A stretch of DNA of 64,000 nt, taken from Mariniphaga sediminis (GTDB taxonomy: Bacteria; Bacteroidota; Bacteroidia; Bacteroidales; Prolixibacteraceae). The position numbers and the translations under genes are program-made. Under the pieces are notes generated by a model. That model was not told where the DNA came from, did no database searches, and saw only the letters and a list, made by a program, of their open reading frames with translations. Shown in pieces: positions 16,775-25,815 of this stretch (position 1 is the first letter of the stretch; each line of letters starts with the position of its first letter). The DNA lies in contig NZ_QWET01000010.1 of NCBI RefSeq assembly GCF_003573545.1, forward strand, positions 62,001 to 126,000. The letters are read 5' to 3'.

Positions 16775-18763
16775 ATGACAAAATTAAAATCAAAGAACCT
16801 GGTTAAATTATTTTTTTCCCTTTTTTTCTCCGGGATTACCACCTGTATCTTCTCACAAAACAAAGTAGTTTCCACTCAGGAATTAACTCCTTTGAAGTAT
16901 AACAATCCCGGTCTGACAGTTGATTTAGGCGTCGGTTTGTGGGCCTGGCCGCTGCCCATGGATTACGACAACGACGGAGATATGGATTTGGTAGTATCCT
17001 GCCCCGACGTACCGTTTAACGGAACATATTTTTTTGAAAATACGTCGGGACACAGTAAGCAAATGCCCGTGTTTGCCCCGCCAAAGAAAATTGAAAAAGG
17101 GGATAGAAATATTCAGGTGTGTTATGTGGATGGAGAACCCAAAGTACTTGGAAACGGGGTAGAATTTGTAGATTTCAGAAAAAATGGGTTTAGTCAACCG
17201 GTGGAGATATTTTCAGCCAAACAAGCTGAAAGTGAATTCAAAAAAATACGTTTCAGCCAGTGGAAATATGTGGATTACGACGGGGACGGGGATCAGGATT
17301 TGATTGCCGGCATCAGTGATTGGAGTGAATACGGATGGGACAACGCTTTTGATGAAAAGGGAAACTGGACAAACGGCCCGTTACACGGATATGTTTTATT
17401 TATTGAAAATGATAACGGAGAATATGTGAACAGGGGAAAAGTTCACGCAGACGGAAAGCCCATTGATGTTTACGGAGCTCCTTCTCCTAACGTAGTGGAC
17501 TTTGACAATGACGGAGATCTGGATATTATTTGCGGAGAATTTCTTGATCGGCTGACCTGGTTTGAAAACACAGGGACCAGAAATAAACCGGTTTATGCTG
17601 CAGGCCGGTTTCTGGAAAACAAGGAAGGACTCCTAAAAATGGATTTGGAAATGATTGTACCGACGGCAGTTGACTGGGATGGCGACGGAGATATGGATTT
17701 GGTGGTAGGCGATGAAGACGGAAGGGTCGCTTTTATCGAAAATACTGGAAAAATCAGAAACAGAATGCCCGTATTTAATTCGCCCCGGTATTTTCAGCAA
17801 CAAGCTGATTTAGTAAAATTCGGAGCGCTTGCCACCCCCTTTGCCACCGATTGGGACAACGATGGCGACCTGGATCTCATAGTGGGAAATTCAGCCGGTT
17901 ACATTGGGTATATTGAAAACCTGGATGACACAAATCCTCCCAAATGGAACAAACCGGTCTATTTGAAAGCCGGTGGGGAGACTATCCGCATTATGGCAGG
18001 CGACAATGGTTCCATTCAGGGACCCGCCGAAAAAAAGTGGGGCTACACCACCATAACAGTGGCCGATTGGGATGGCGACGGCCGTAAAGATATTATTGCC
18101 AATTCTATCTGGGGAAAAATTGTCTGGTATAAAAATACAGGGACTAAAAAATCTCCAAAGCTGGAAAAAGCCCGGCCGGTTATAGCTGAGTTCGGGGGAA
18201 ATACGCCAAAACCAAAGTGGACCTGGTGGAACCCCGAAGATAACCACTTGGTAACTCAATGGAGGACCACTCCATTTGCCATTGACTGGAACACAGACGG
18301 ACTCATGGATTTAATCATGCTTGACACAGAAGGTTTCCTCTGTTTTTATGAACGATACATGGAAAACGGCACCAGAAAGCTGAAACCGGGCAAACGGATT
18401 TTTTACGGAACAAACGGCTCAGCATTCGACAGTAAGAATGCTGTAGCTGATGAATCCCCCGGGTTACTCAGGCTGAACAACCGGGAGGCAGGCGGCAGCG
18501 GACGCCGGAAGTTATGTGTTACCGACTGGGATGGCGACGGCGACTACGACCTGTTGGTAAACAGCCTCAACATCTCCGTTTTTGAAAATGTAAAAACGGA
18601 AAACGGGAATGTGTATTTCCGGCATTTAGGCCCCGTTTCAGAGCAAAGAATTGCAGGCCACACCACTTCCCCAACTATGATGAACCGGGACAAAAAAGGA
18701 CTGTCCAATCTGTTACTGGGAGCCGAGGATGGACATTTTTACTATTCCCCGGAGAAAAAATAA
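16775..18763 (+). CDS. Secreted FG-GAP/VCBS-repeat beta-propeller protein
   Basis: A 662-residue protein with a signal peptide (LVKLFFSLFFSGITTCIFSQ). It has at least eight Ca2+-binding FG-GAP/VCBS cores of the form D-x-D-x-D-G-D-x-D-L: YDNDGDMDLVV, YDGDGDQDLIA, FDNDGDLDIIC, WDGDGDMDLVV, WDNDGDLDLIV, WDGDGRKDIIA, WNTDGLMDLIM and WDGDGDYDLLV. They are spaced 50-100 residues apart, as in integrin-like propellers. The role of such proteins in glycan loci is not settled; binding of polysaccharide or a lyase/glycosidase activity are both possible. No known catalytic motif was seen. It is the fourth gene of the operon, 6 nt after the aminotransferase. Confidence 0.85.
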   Translation: MTKLKSKNLVKLFFSLFFSGITTCIFSQNKVVSTQELTPLKYNNPGLTVDLGVGLWAWPLPMDYDNDGDMDLVVSCPDVPFNGTYFFENTSGHSKQMPVFAPPKKIEKGDRNIQVCYVDGEPKVLGNGVEFVDFRKNGFSQPVEIFSAKQAESEFKKIRFSQWKYVDYDGDGDQDLIAGISDWSEYGWDNAFDEKGNWTNGPLHGYVLFIENDNGEYVNRGKVHADGKPIDVYGAPSPNVVDFDNDGDLDIICGEFLDRLTWFENTGTRNKPVYAAGRFLENKEGLLKMDLEMIVPTAVDWDGDGDMDLVVGDEDGRVAFIENTGKIRNRMPVFNSPRYFQQQADLVKFGALATPFATDWDNDGDLDLIVGNSAGYIGYIENLDDTNPPKWNKPVYLKAGGETIRIMAGDNGSIQGPAEKKWGYTTITVADWDGDGRKDIIANSIWGKIVWYKNTGTKKSPKLEKARPVIAEFGGNTPKPKWTWWNPEDNHLVTQWRTTPFAIDWNTDGLMDLIMLDTEGFLCFYERYMENGTRKLKPGKRIFYGTNGSAFDSKNAVADESPGLLRLNNREAGGSGRRKLCVTDWDGDGDYDLLVNSLNISVFENVKTENGNVYFRHLGPVSEQRIAGHTTSPTMMNRDKKGLSNLLLGAEDGHFYYSPEKK

Positions 18764-18826
18764 CCGGATGAAAGCTTATACAGAAAAGAGCTTCGCTCGA
18801 AGTTGTTCAACAAAACAAACAGAGAT

Positions 18827-20218
18827 ATGATGCAGAACAAAAAAGAATCAATTTGGCAGTTTATGATATTACCTGCCCTGGCCATGATGTTGGGCTGGGG
18901 ATTACGCGGCCACATTGGCGGCGGGCCGTTTGGCGCCATGATTCCGGGAGCAATGGTAGCGCTGGGTATATGTTTGCTACTTAAGCTTCCGGCCTCAGTA
19001 ACCTCCATTATAGTTGTTTTCGGGGTTTTCGGAATAGGTCTTGGCGGTGAAATGACCTACGGACAGACACTAGGTTTTTTACGAAACCCGGAAACCGTTT
19101 GGTGGGGAACTGCCGGGACCACGCTGAAAGGAGCTGTTTGGGGTTTACTGGGTGGCGCTGTTTTTTCGCTGGGATTCATTTATCATCGTATCTCCAAAAA
19201 AAATATTATTACCGGTTTATTGCTAATGATGGCCGGATTGTTTCTCGGGTTTAAGCTCGTGAATGAGCCCATGCTCCTCTATTTTTCTGATCCGGCCAAA
19301 CCGCGCGCCGAATCCTGGGCTGCGTTGTTATTTGGAGCTATTGCCCTGCTGGTTTTTCTGAAATTTAAAGTAACATCAACCGAGTATAAACTGGTTTACC
19401 GTTTTGCTCTTTACGGCATGGTTGGCGGCGGACTCGGATTTGGACTTGGCGGTTTCTGGATGGTATTGGGAAGCCATATTCCTGATTTTGTTTTAAAAGA
19501 CTGGTGGAAGGCCATGGAGTTTACATTTGGCCTGTTGCTTGGCGCCTCTTTAGGGCTTGCCGCCTGGAAAAACAGGGATATAATTCGCGCCGGGTTTCAG
19601 TCGGGGAATTATCCTGCCGCTCCATCACCCATGCACCGGGCAGCTGAATTTGGATTGGTGTTTGCGCTGGCGCTTTTTATCCATTGGTTGTTCCCCAATC
19701 TGCTGGAGTCTTTTATGGAAACCAGGGGACCCGCCAATAACATTGGACAGTCCATTGTGTATGGTATTCTGCGGGTCCTGGGAAACTATGCATTTTACGG
19801 GTTCATTTTTGTGTTGATAATTATGCGTTTTCCTTCAATAGCCTGGCAAATAGGCATCACACTTACCTTTTGCCACGCAGCCATTGATCTGATTCGCGAT
19901 TTTTATCCGGATTTGAACCCCTGGGCAATGTTTACCATGCATTTCTTTTGGGTATTTTTAATGACGGCTGTAGTAGCCATACTAACCGCTTATTACAGCC
20001 GCCTGAAAAACAGTGTGACACCCCTCTTTTTACTGCTGATTTGGTCGTGCATTGTAATTTCTTTGCTCCGGTTACTTTTGCTCTCCGGCAGTTTATCCAT
20101 ATCCGGAATGAATATTTTTGAAGTGGTTTTCAACAGGTTTTTTGTAGACATTTTCTTTATCCTTTCAGCCATTGCCGTTACGTGGATTATTCTCTTAAAA
20201 AAACAATCTCAATATTAA
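18827..20218 (+). CDS. Polytopic membrane protein, unknown family (paralogue of 24424-25698)
   Basis: About 463 residues with 11-13 hydrophobic helices. The frame extends to a TTG at 18803, but ATG 18827 (or 18830) is more natural. Conserved features shared with the protein at 24424: a Gly-rich first helix region (GWGLRGHIGGGPFGAMIPGA against WAVRGQFGHEQGAAWAGG), MTYGQTLGF against ISYGRVVGY, and the loop KPRAESWAA against PPRSEAWAI. Also shared are KAMEFTFGLLLGA and NVMEYSIGFFGG. A charged Arg and Glu inside otherwise hydrophobic segments suggest a transport or catalytic site. I do not recognise the family. The position just before a GH92 gene suggests a job with mannose-containing products. 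Confidence 0.8.
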   Translation: MMQNKKESIWQFMILPALAMMLGWGLRGHIGGGPFGAMIPGAMVALGICLLLKLPASVTSIIVVFGVFGIGLGGEMTYGQTLGFLRNPETVWWGTAGTTLKGAVWGLLGGAVFSLGFIYHRISKKNIITGLLLMMAGLFLGFKLVNEPMLLYFSDPAKPRAESWAALLFGAIALLVFLKFKVTSTEYKLVYRFALYGMVGGGLGFGLGGFWMVLGSHIPDFVLKDWWKAMEFTFGLLLGASLGLAAWKNRDIIRAGFQSGNYPAAPSPMHRAAEFGLVFALALFIHWLFPNLLESFMETRGPANNIGQSIVYGILRVLGNYAFYGFIFVLIIMRFPSIAWQIGITLTFCHAAIDLIRDFYPDLNPWAMFTMHFFWVFLMTAVVAILTAYYSRLKNSVTPLFLLLIWSCIVISLLRLLLLSGSLSISGMNIFEVVFNRFFVDIFFILSAIAVTWIILLKKQSQY

Positions 20219-20248
20219 ATAACGAATAATAGAAATTTAAAACTAAAC

Positions 20249-23164
20249 ATGAAAAAAGTTAGTGTTTTTTTAGTGGTCGCTTTAGGGCTTCTGATTTCGT
20301 GTTCCGAGGGTAAAAAATCGTCGGATTACACCCAATATGTTGACCCGTTTATTGGTACCGGAGGCCATGGGCATACCTTCCCGGGAGCAACCCTTCCCTT
20401 TGGGATGGTACAAATAAGTCCTGACACCCGCTGGGAAAACTGGGACGGTTCATCGGGCTATCACTATTCTGACAGCACTATCATGGGCTTCAGCCAGACC
20501 CATTTGAGCGGAACCGGCTCTCCGGAGTACTGCGACGTCCTTTTTATGCCTACGGTGGGGGAAGTGCAGATTATTCCGGGAGAAGAATTCGATTCCTCAA
20601 CGGGTTTTCGTTCGAAATTCAGCCACAAGAATGAATCGGCATCGCCAGGCTACTACAGTGTTCTGCTCGACGATTACAACGTGCAGGCTGAGCTTACTGC
20701 CACTAAAAGATCAGGAGTTCACCGCTATACTTTCCCGGCATCCGAAAAGTCAAATATCATCATCGATTTAAAAAACCGGGATCATGTAGTGGAGTCAAAT
20801 ATTGAGTTTGTGAATGATTCAGTCGTTCAGGGACTTCGCCGGTCAAAACGATGGGCAAAAGATCAGTACGTTTATTTTTATGCAAAATTCTCAAAACCTT
20901 TCAGTTCGTATGGTATTGCGCTGGATGAAAAGTTGGTTGACGGCATTAAAAAGGCCGAAGGAAAAAACATCAGGGCTTTCGTTCAATTTCAAACCGAAGA
21001 GCAGGAATCTGTTCAGGTAAAAGTAGGCATCTCAGCTGTTGATATCGACGGCGCCAAAAAGAACCTTGAAGTAGAAAACAAGGGTTGGGATTTTGATAAA
21101 ATAGCCCGGGACGCCAAAGAAGAATGGAATACCTTTCTTTCAAAAATTGAAGTAAAAGGAGGAACAAAAAAGCAACGCCGGATTTTTTACACCGGTTTAT
21201 ACCACGCCGCCATTGCCCCCAATGTGTTTATGGATGTGGACGGAAGGTACAGAGGGGTGGATCACCAGGTACATAAAGCCGAAAACTTTACCAATTACAC
21301 GGTATTCTCACTGTGGGATACATTCAGGGCGCATTTGCCATTGTTTACCATTATCGACCCTGAACGGTATACCGATTTTATTAAAACGTTCCTTGAAATG
21401 TACAAGATTGGCGGAAAACTCCCCCAATGGGAGCTGGCGGGAAGTTACACAGGCGTAATGATTGGATACCATACCCATTCTGTCATTCTTGACGGTTATG
21501 CCAAAGGCATTCGCGGATTCGATGAAAAGCTGGCGCTGGAAGCCATGAAGGAAAGAATGAAACACCTTCACTATTTTAATAATCTGGGTTACACACCGGC
21601 TGATAAAGAAACCGGATCTGTATCCACTACAATGGAATATGCTTACAACAATTGGAGCGTAGGACGTATGGCCGAATTGATGGGAGAAGAGGCTGATTTC
21701 AGGGATTACAGCTACCGATCGCTATTTTACAGAAACAAGTTTGATCCTTCCACCGGTTTTATGCGCCCCAAAAAACTGGATGGTTCCTGGGTTTCTCCTT
21801 TTGATCCGACGGCGGGAAGTGAGCATTTTGTAGAGGGAAACTCTTACCAATACAGCCTGTTTGCTCCGCACGACATTAACGGACTTATCGATTTGATTGG
21901 CGGTGATGAAAAGTTCATTGCCTGGATGGACACCCTTTTTGTAAAAAAATCGGAATATGACGACTCGGTGATTGATGCAACCGGGCTTATAGGGCAATAT
22001 GCCCATGGTAATGAGCCAAGTCATCACATGGCTTATTTATACAACTATGCCGGCCAGCCCTGGAAAACCCAAAAGATGGTGAGACAAATTCTGGATACCC
22101 TTTACGACGATCAGCCCGACGGGCTAAGCGGCAATGAAGATTGCGGGCAGATGTCTGCCTGGTACATTTTGAGTGCCATGGGGTTTTATCCGGTTTGCCC
22201 CGGAACACCACACTATATCATCGGAACACCTATTTTCGACGAAGTGGTGATAAACCTGTCCAACGGGAAAAAATTTACGGTAAAGGCCAATAACGTTTCA
22301 GAGAAAAACAGTTACATTCAGTCGGCCACACTCAACGGCAACCCTTTGCAAAACTCATGGTTTACTCACGACGACATCCTGGCAGGTTCTGAACTGGTTT
22401 TTGAGATGGGTTCTGCCCCCAACAAAGACTGGGGAGCCGCAAAGGAATTCAGACCAACTTCCGGGAAGTTCCACGAAGCAACAGAGTTGCCTTATGCTGC
22501 AACGGATGATGAATACTTTCTCCATACAGCAAAAGTTACCTTAGCCTGCAAAGATCCTCAGGCAAAAATTTACTATACCACCGACGGGAGCAGGCCAACC
22601 GAAAGCTCAACACCCTATACCCAACCTATTATGCTGGATGAAACGACCGAAGTGAGGTTTATTGCATCCAATCCAAATTATTGGCCCAGCGCCCCGGCTT
22701 CGGTATATTTAAATAAACTGAAATTTGAAAATTTCACAAATCACGAGGGGAAAGCCCGTTTTAAGCCGGGTTTAAAATACAAGTATTACGAAGCCCATGT
22801 AATGGAAGAACACGACCTGGATAATCTAGAACCTGTTGAAACAGGTATTCTGCCTCATTTTACCATTGATCAGCGCAGAAGGGAAGACTATATCGGCTAC
22901 ATTTTCTCCGGGTACCTTCAAGTCCCTGAAGACGGCATCTACACATTCTCAATAAAAGTGAACGACAGATGTACTTTCTACCTTGACGGGAAAGAGTTTT
23001 TACGTGGCGGTTACCGCACTGTTGCGTTAAAAAAGGGATTGTACGAGGCCAAAGAAAAGTATTTCCAACTGGGGGCAAAAAAGTTTAACATCATAAGTTG
23101 GAAAGGGCCGAATATCGCGGAGGAAGAAATTCCTGCGAATGCATTATTTCACAAAGCAGATTAA
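20249..23164 (+). CDS. GH92 alpha-mannosidase with chitobiase-C and PA14 domains
   Basis: A 971-residue lipoprotein (lipobox LLISC). Residues ~28-745 are GH92: QYVDPFIGTGGHGHTFPGA, FSQTHLSGTGSPEYCDVLFMP, QYAHGNEPSHHMAYLYNYAG with Glu589, and SGNEDCGQMSAWYILSAMGFYPV. All residues usual for an active alpha-mannosidase appear to be present. Residues ~760-830 form a CHB_HEX_C-type beta domain (IYYTTDGSRPTESSTPY). Residues ~835-970 form a PA14 domain (GYLQVPEDGIYTFSIKVNDR...FYLDG), likely a carbohydrate-binding module. The HLSGTG loop is one in which alpha-1,2 specificity is often set. The two extra domains are absent from the GH92 at 8962. It sits between an unknown membrane protein and a phosphoesterase. 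Confidence 0.94.
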   Translation: MKKVSVFLVVALGLLISCSEGKKSSDYTQYVDPFIGTGGHGHTFPGATLPFGMVQISPDTRWENWDGSSGYHYSDSTIMGFSQTHLSGTGSPEYCDVLFMPTVGEVQIIPGEEFDSSTGFRSKFSHKNESASPGYYSVLLDDYNVQAELTATKRSGVHRYTFPASEKSNIIIDLKNRDHVVESNIEFVNDSVVQGLRRSKRWAKDQYVYFYAKFSKPFSSYGIALDEKLVDGIKKAEGKNIRAFVQFQTEEQESVQVKVGISAVDIDGAKKNLEVENKGWDFDKIARDAKEEWNTFLSKIEVKGGTKKQRRIFYTGLYHAAIAPNVFMDVDGRYRGVDHQVHKAENFTNYTVFSLWDTFRAHLPLFTIIDPERYTDFIKTFLEMYKIGGKLPQWELAGSYTGVMIGYHTHSVILDGYAKGIRGFDEKLALEAMKERMKHLHYFNNLGYTPADKETGSVSTTMEYAYNNWSVGRMAELMGEEADFRDYSYRSLFYRNKFDPSTGFMRPKKLDGSWVSPFDPTAGSEHFVEGNSYQYSLFAPHDINGLIDLIGGDEKFIAWMDTLFVKKSEYDDSVIDATGLIGQYAHGNEPSHHMAYLYNYAGQPWKTQKMVRQILDTLYDDQPDGLSGNEDCGQMSAWYILSAMGFYPVCPGTPHYIIGTPIFDEVVINLSNGKKFTVKANNVSEKNSYIQSATLNGNPLQNSWFTHDDILAGSELVFEMGSAPNKDWGAAKEFRPTSGKFHEATELPYAATDDEYFLHTAKVTLACKDPQAKIYYTTDGSRPTESSTPYTQPIMLDETTEVRFIASNPNYWPSAPASVYLNKLKFENFTNHEGKARFKPGLKYKYYEAHVMEEHDLDNLEPVETGILPHFTIDQRRREDYIGYIFSGYLQVPEDGIYTFSIKVNDRCTFYLDGKEFLRGGYRTVALKKGLYEAKEKYFQLGAKKFNIISWKGPNIAEEEIPANALFHKAD

Positions 23165-23204
23165 AAGGATGTACTGTTTTGAATAAACCGAAAAATATTT
23201 TACT

Positions 23205-24431
23205 GTGAAACACAACCAGTTACTTTTATTGACATGTATTTTTATTCTGTGGGGAAACGGGATGAAGGCGCAGGTAAACGCCCCGTCCATTATCCCCGAC
23301 AGGGTTATTTTGAACCTCACGGAAGATCCTTCAACCTCGGTGGCGGTTACGTGGCGCACCGATACAACTGTGACAAATGCAGTAGTTGAAATTCAACCGG
23401 CCGCACCCATGATTGATGCAAAAGCAAGTAAAACTTTTTCCGGCAAAACAAGTACGCAAAAATATTCATGGGGAGAAGAACCGGAAATCGTTTCCCATCA
23501 CCATTCCTGCATTATCACCGGATTGAAACCCGGGAAAAAATATGCTTACCGTGTGGGGTATCCTGACCATTGGAGCGAATGGTTTCAATTTCAGACTGCT
23601 TCGGACATTGCTTCTCCGTTCTCATTTATCTACTTCGGCGATCCGCAAAACGATCTGAAGTCGAGGTGGTCACGGGTTATCCGAGCGGCCTACCGGTATC
23701 AGCCCGATTGCCATTTTATGCTTTATGCCGGTGATTTAATCAACCGTGCAGGCACTGACAGGGAATGGCATGAATGGTTTTTGGCCGGTTCTTTCATTTA
23801 TGGCATGGTTCCCCAAATGATGACCCCCGGAAACCACGATTACAACGACTTAACGTTGGATCCGCACTGGAACAAACAATTCACCCTGCCTGCCAACGGC
23901 CCCAAAGGGCTGGAAGGAACTTGTTATGTCGTCGATTATAACAATCTCCGGCTTATTTCCATTGATTCAGCTGTGGACTCGGAGCTGGAAAATGAGAACG
24001 GATGGCAAATGCAAACGCAAAAAGCCTGGCTCGACTCCGTACTCCGCACCAACACAAGGAAATGGGTGATTGTGACTACCCACCTCCCCTTCTATTCTCC
24101 CAAAGCAAACAGGGACAACAAAGTCCTTCGCAATAATTTTCAACCCATACTGGAGAAGTACAAAGTAGACCTGGTACTTACAGGACACGACCACTCTTAC
24201 GGACGGGGAAAAACTACCGATAACCCGCAGAGCGGGCACGAGGTAATGTATGTGGTCTCGGTGAGCGGTCCTAAAATGTATGAGGCAGGCGATAAAGACT
24301 GGATGGAACGTTCCGGCTCATTCAAGCAGTTGTTCCAGGCAATCACTATTGACAACAATGAATTGATTTATAAATCATTCACTGCAGACGGAGAACTTTT
24401 TGATGAATTTAAACTAAGTAAAAATGAGTAG
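23205..24431 (+). CDS. Secreted purple acid phosphatase-like metallophosphoesterase
   Basis: A 408-residue protein starting at GTG 23205; the signal peptide LLLLTCIFILWGNGMKAQ begins at once and no earlier ATG exists. An N-terminal fibronectin-III-like domain (LTEDPSTSVAVTWRTD, residues ~35-130) precedes the calcineurin-like domain. The dimetal motifs are FGDPQND, YAGDLI, TPGNHDYND, TTHLPFY and LTGHDHSYGRG. This order is typical of bacterial purple acid phosphatase relatives that hydrolyse phosphomonoesters outside the cytoplasm. The Tyr ligand usual for Fe(III) in plant enzymes cannot be confirmed here. The last 8 nt overlap the next gene, a membrane protein, showing coupled expression. Confidence 0.9.
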   Translation: MKHNQLLLLTCIFILWGNGMKAQVNAPSIIPDRVILNLTEDPSTSVAVTWRTDTTVTNAVVEIQPAAPMIDAKASKTFSGKTSTQKYSWGEEPEIVSHHHSCIITGLKPGKKYAYRVGYPDHWSEWFQFQTASDIASPFSFIYFGDPQNDLKSRWSRVIRAAYRYQPDCHFMLYAGDLINRAGTDREWHEWFLAGSFIYGMVPQMMTPGNHDYNDLTLDPHWNKQFTLPANGPKGLEGTCYVVDYNNLRLISIDSAVDSELENENGWQMQTQKAWLDSVLRTNTRKWVIVTTHLPFYSPKANRDNKVLRNNFQPILEKYKVDLVLTGHDHSYGRGKTTDNPQSGHEVMYVVSVSGPKMYEAGDKDWMERSGSFKQLFQAITIDNNELIYKSFTADGELFDEFKLSKNE

Positions 24432-25698
24432 ATCCCAATGGATTGGAATTTTGACTGTGGGCATGACTTTAGGAACAGCATGGGCCGTTAGAGGACAATT
24501 TGGTCACGAGCAGGGGGCTGCCTGGGCCGGAGGAATTGGCGCTTTGGCGCTGGTACTGGTTTCTCAGCGGAAAGACTGGAATAAAAAAATACTACCCATT
24601 GCTTTTGCTTCTGCCATTGGCTGGGGCGTGACCGGAATGATCAGTTACGGACGGGTGGTTGGATACGGGCGCAGCGACAATTTCCCTAATGTATATTACG
24701 GGCTGCTTATGCTTTTTGTAATTGGAGGTCTGTTCGGCCTGTTGGGAGGCGGGCTCACGGGGCTCTCCCTGGAGTCGTCGGAGAAAAAGAAGGTGAAGTG
24801 GGCCAGCCTCATGGCAGAAATGGTTGCCGGAGGTTTAATCTCCTACGGCCTGCTCGTTAAACAGTTTGGTATTTTAATGACTCCCCCGCGCTCTGAGGCC
24901 TGGGCGATTTGTTTAGGCGCAGGACTTGCCATGCTGTGGCACATGGCGCGGAAACAATTCAATGCTTCGCTGCGGGTGGCTCTGATAACGACCCTGGGAG
25001 CCGGTTTTGGTTTCGCTTTCGGAAATTTTTTGCAGATAGCGGGAAATGTTCTTCATATTCCTTTTAACATGTGGAACGTAATGGAGTACAGCATCGGGTT
25101 CTTTGGAGGAACAACACTGGCCTACGCTGTTTTTACCACCCAATGGCCACAGTCGGCCAATGGTCCCAAACAATGGGAAAAGCAAGTAGCCTTGTTCTTT
25201 CTCGTAGCTTTCATTCCACTGATAATTTTTCGGGAATCCGTCCGGTACTCCGAAGTGGTGCAGCGACTGGCAAACCTTCCAAATGCAGAGCAAACAGCCC
25301 ATTTAACAAGCTGGATTGCCGCGGCTGTTTTATCGATCGGACTACTTGCGGCCTGGTATCTGAAAGGACACAAGGAATCTGCCAGTGGACAAAGCAATAT
25401 CAAACTTTTTTTTGCCGGCTATTTCGGAATTTACATTTTTCTGAGTTACCTGGTTACCGGGGCGCTTGCCGGACAGTTTCTCCTGAACCATCACCTGTAT
25501 GTGATTAATTTTGTTGTTATTTTCATTTTGATGAATAAAACCGGATTTCCGGTGGTAGGCATTCATATTCACACCATGAACTATAACAAATACAGGTTAT
25601 ATCTTTTCTGCATTTTGGCCTTTATTGCATTGCTGGCACTTATGGCTATCTCCATTCACGATGGACTAAATGGAGCACACGACAGATTTCCGGTTTAG
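24424..25698 (+). CDS. Polytopic membrane protein, unknown family (paralogue of 18827-20218)
   Basis: A 424-residue protein with about 12 hydrophobic helices, overlapping the phosphoesterase gene by 8 nt. It shares with its paralogue the Arg-Gly motif after the first helix (AVRGQFGHEQGAAWAGG), SYGRVVGYGR, FGLLGGGLTG, the PPRSEAWAI loop and WNVMEYSIGFFGG. The C-terminus keeps helices but diverges (GIHIHTMNYNKYR). No MFS, SSS or ABC signature is present. Coupling to a phosphatase suggests import or membrane processing of a dephosphorylated product; this is inference only. Confidence 0.8.
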   Translation: MSRSQWIGILTVGMTLGTAWAVRGQFGHEQGAAWAGGIGALALVLVSQRKDWNKKILPIAFASAIGWGVTGMISYGRVVGYGRSDNFPNVYYGLLMLFVIGGLFGLLGGGLTGLSLESSEKKKVKWASLMAEMVAGGLISYGLLVKQFGILMTPPRSEAWAICLGAGLAMLWHMARKQFNASLRVALITTLGAGFGFAFGNFLQIAGNVLHIPFNMWNVMEYSIGFFGGTTLAYAVFTTQWPQSANGPKQWEKQVALFFLVAFIPLIIFRESVRYSEVVQRLANLPNAEQTAHLTSWIAAAVLSIGLLAAWYLKGHKESASGQSNIKLFFAGYFGIYIFLSYLVTGALAGQFLLNHHLYVINFVVIFILMNKTGFPVVGIHIHTMNYNKYRLYLFCILAFIALLALMAISIHDGLNGAHDRFPV

Positions 25699-25815
25699 TT
25701 TTTAATTCGGTCTGACAAAAACAGTCATTTCACGTATGAACTTTTTCCGTAAAACCCGAAAAATAAGTGTTAAATCAGTAAATTTCGGCCTGAAAAATAA
25801 AAATGGAATTTTATT

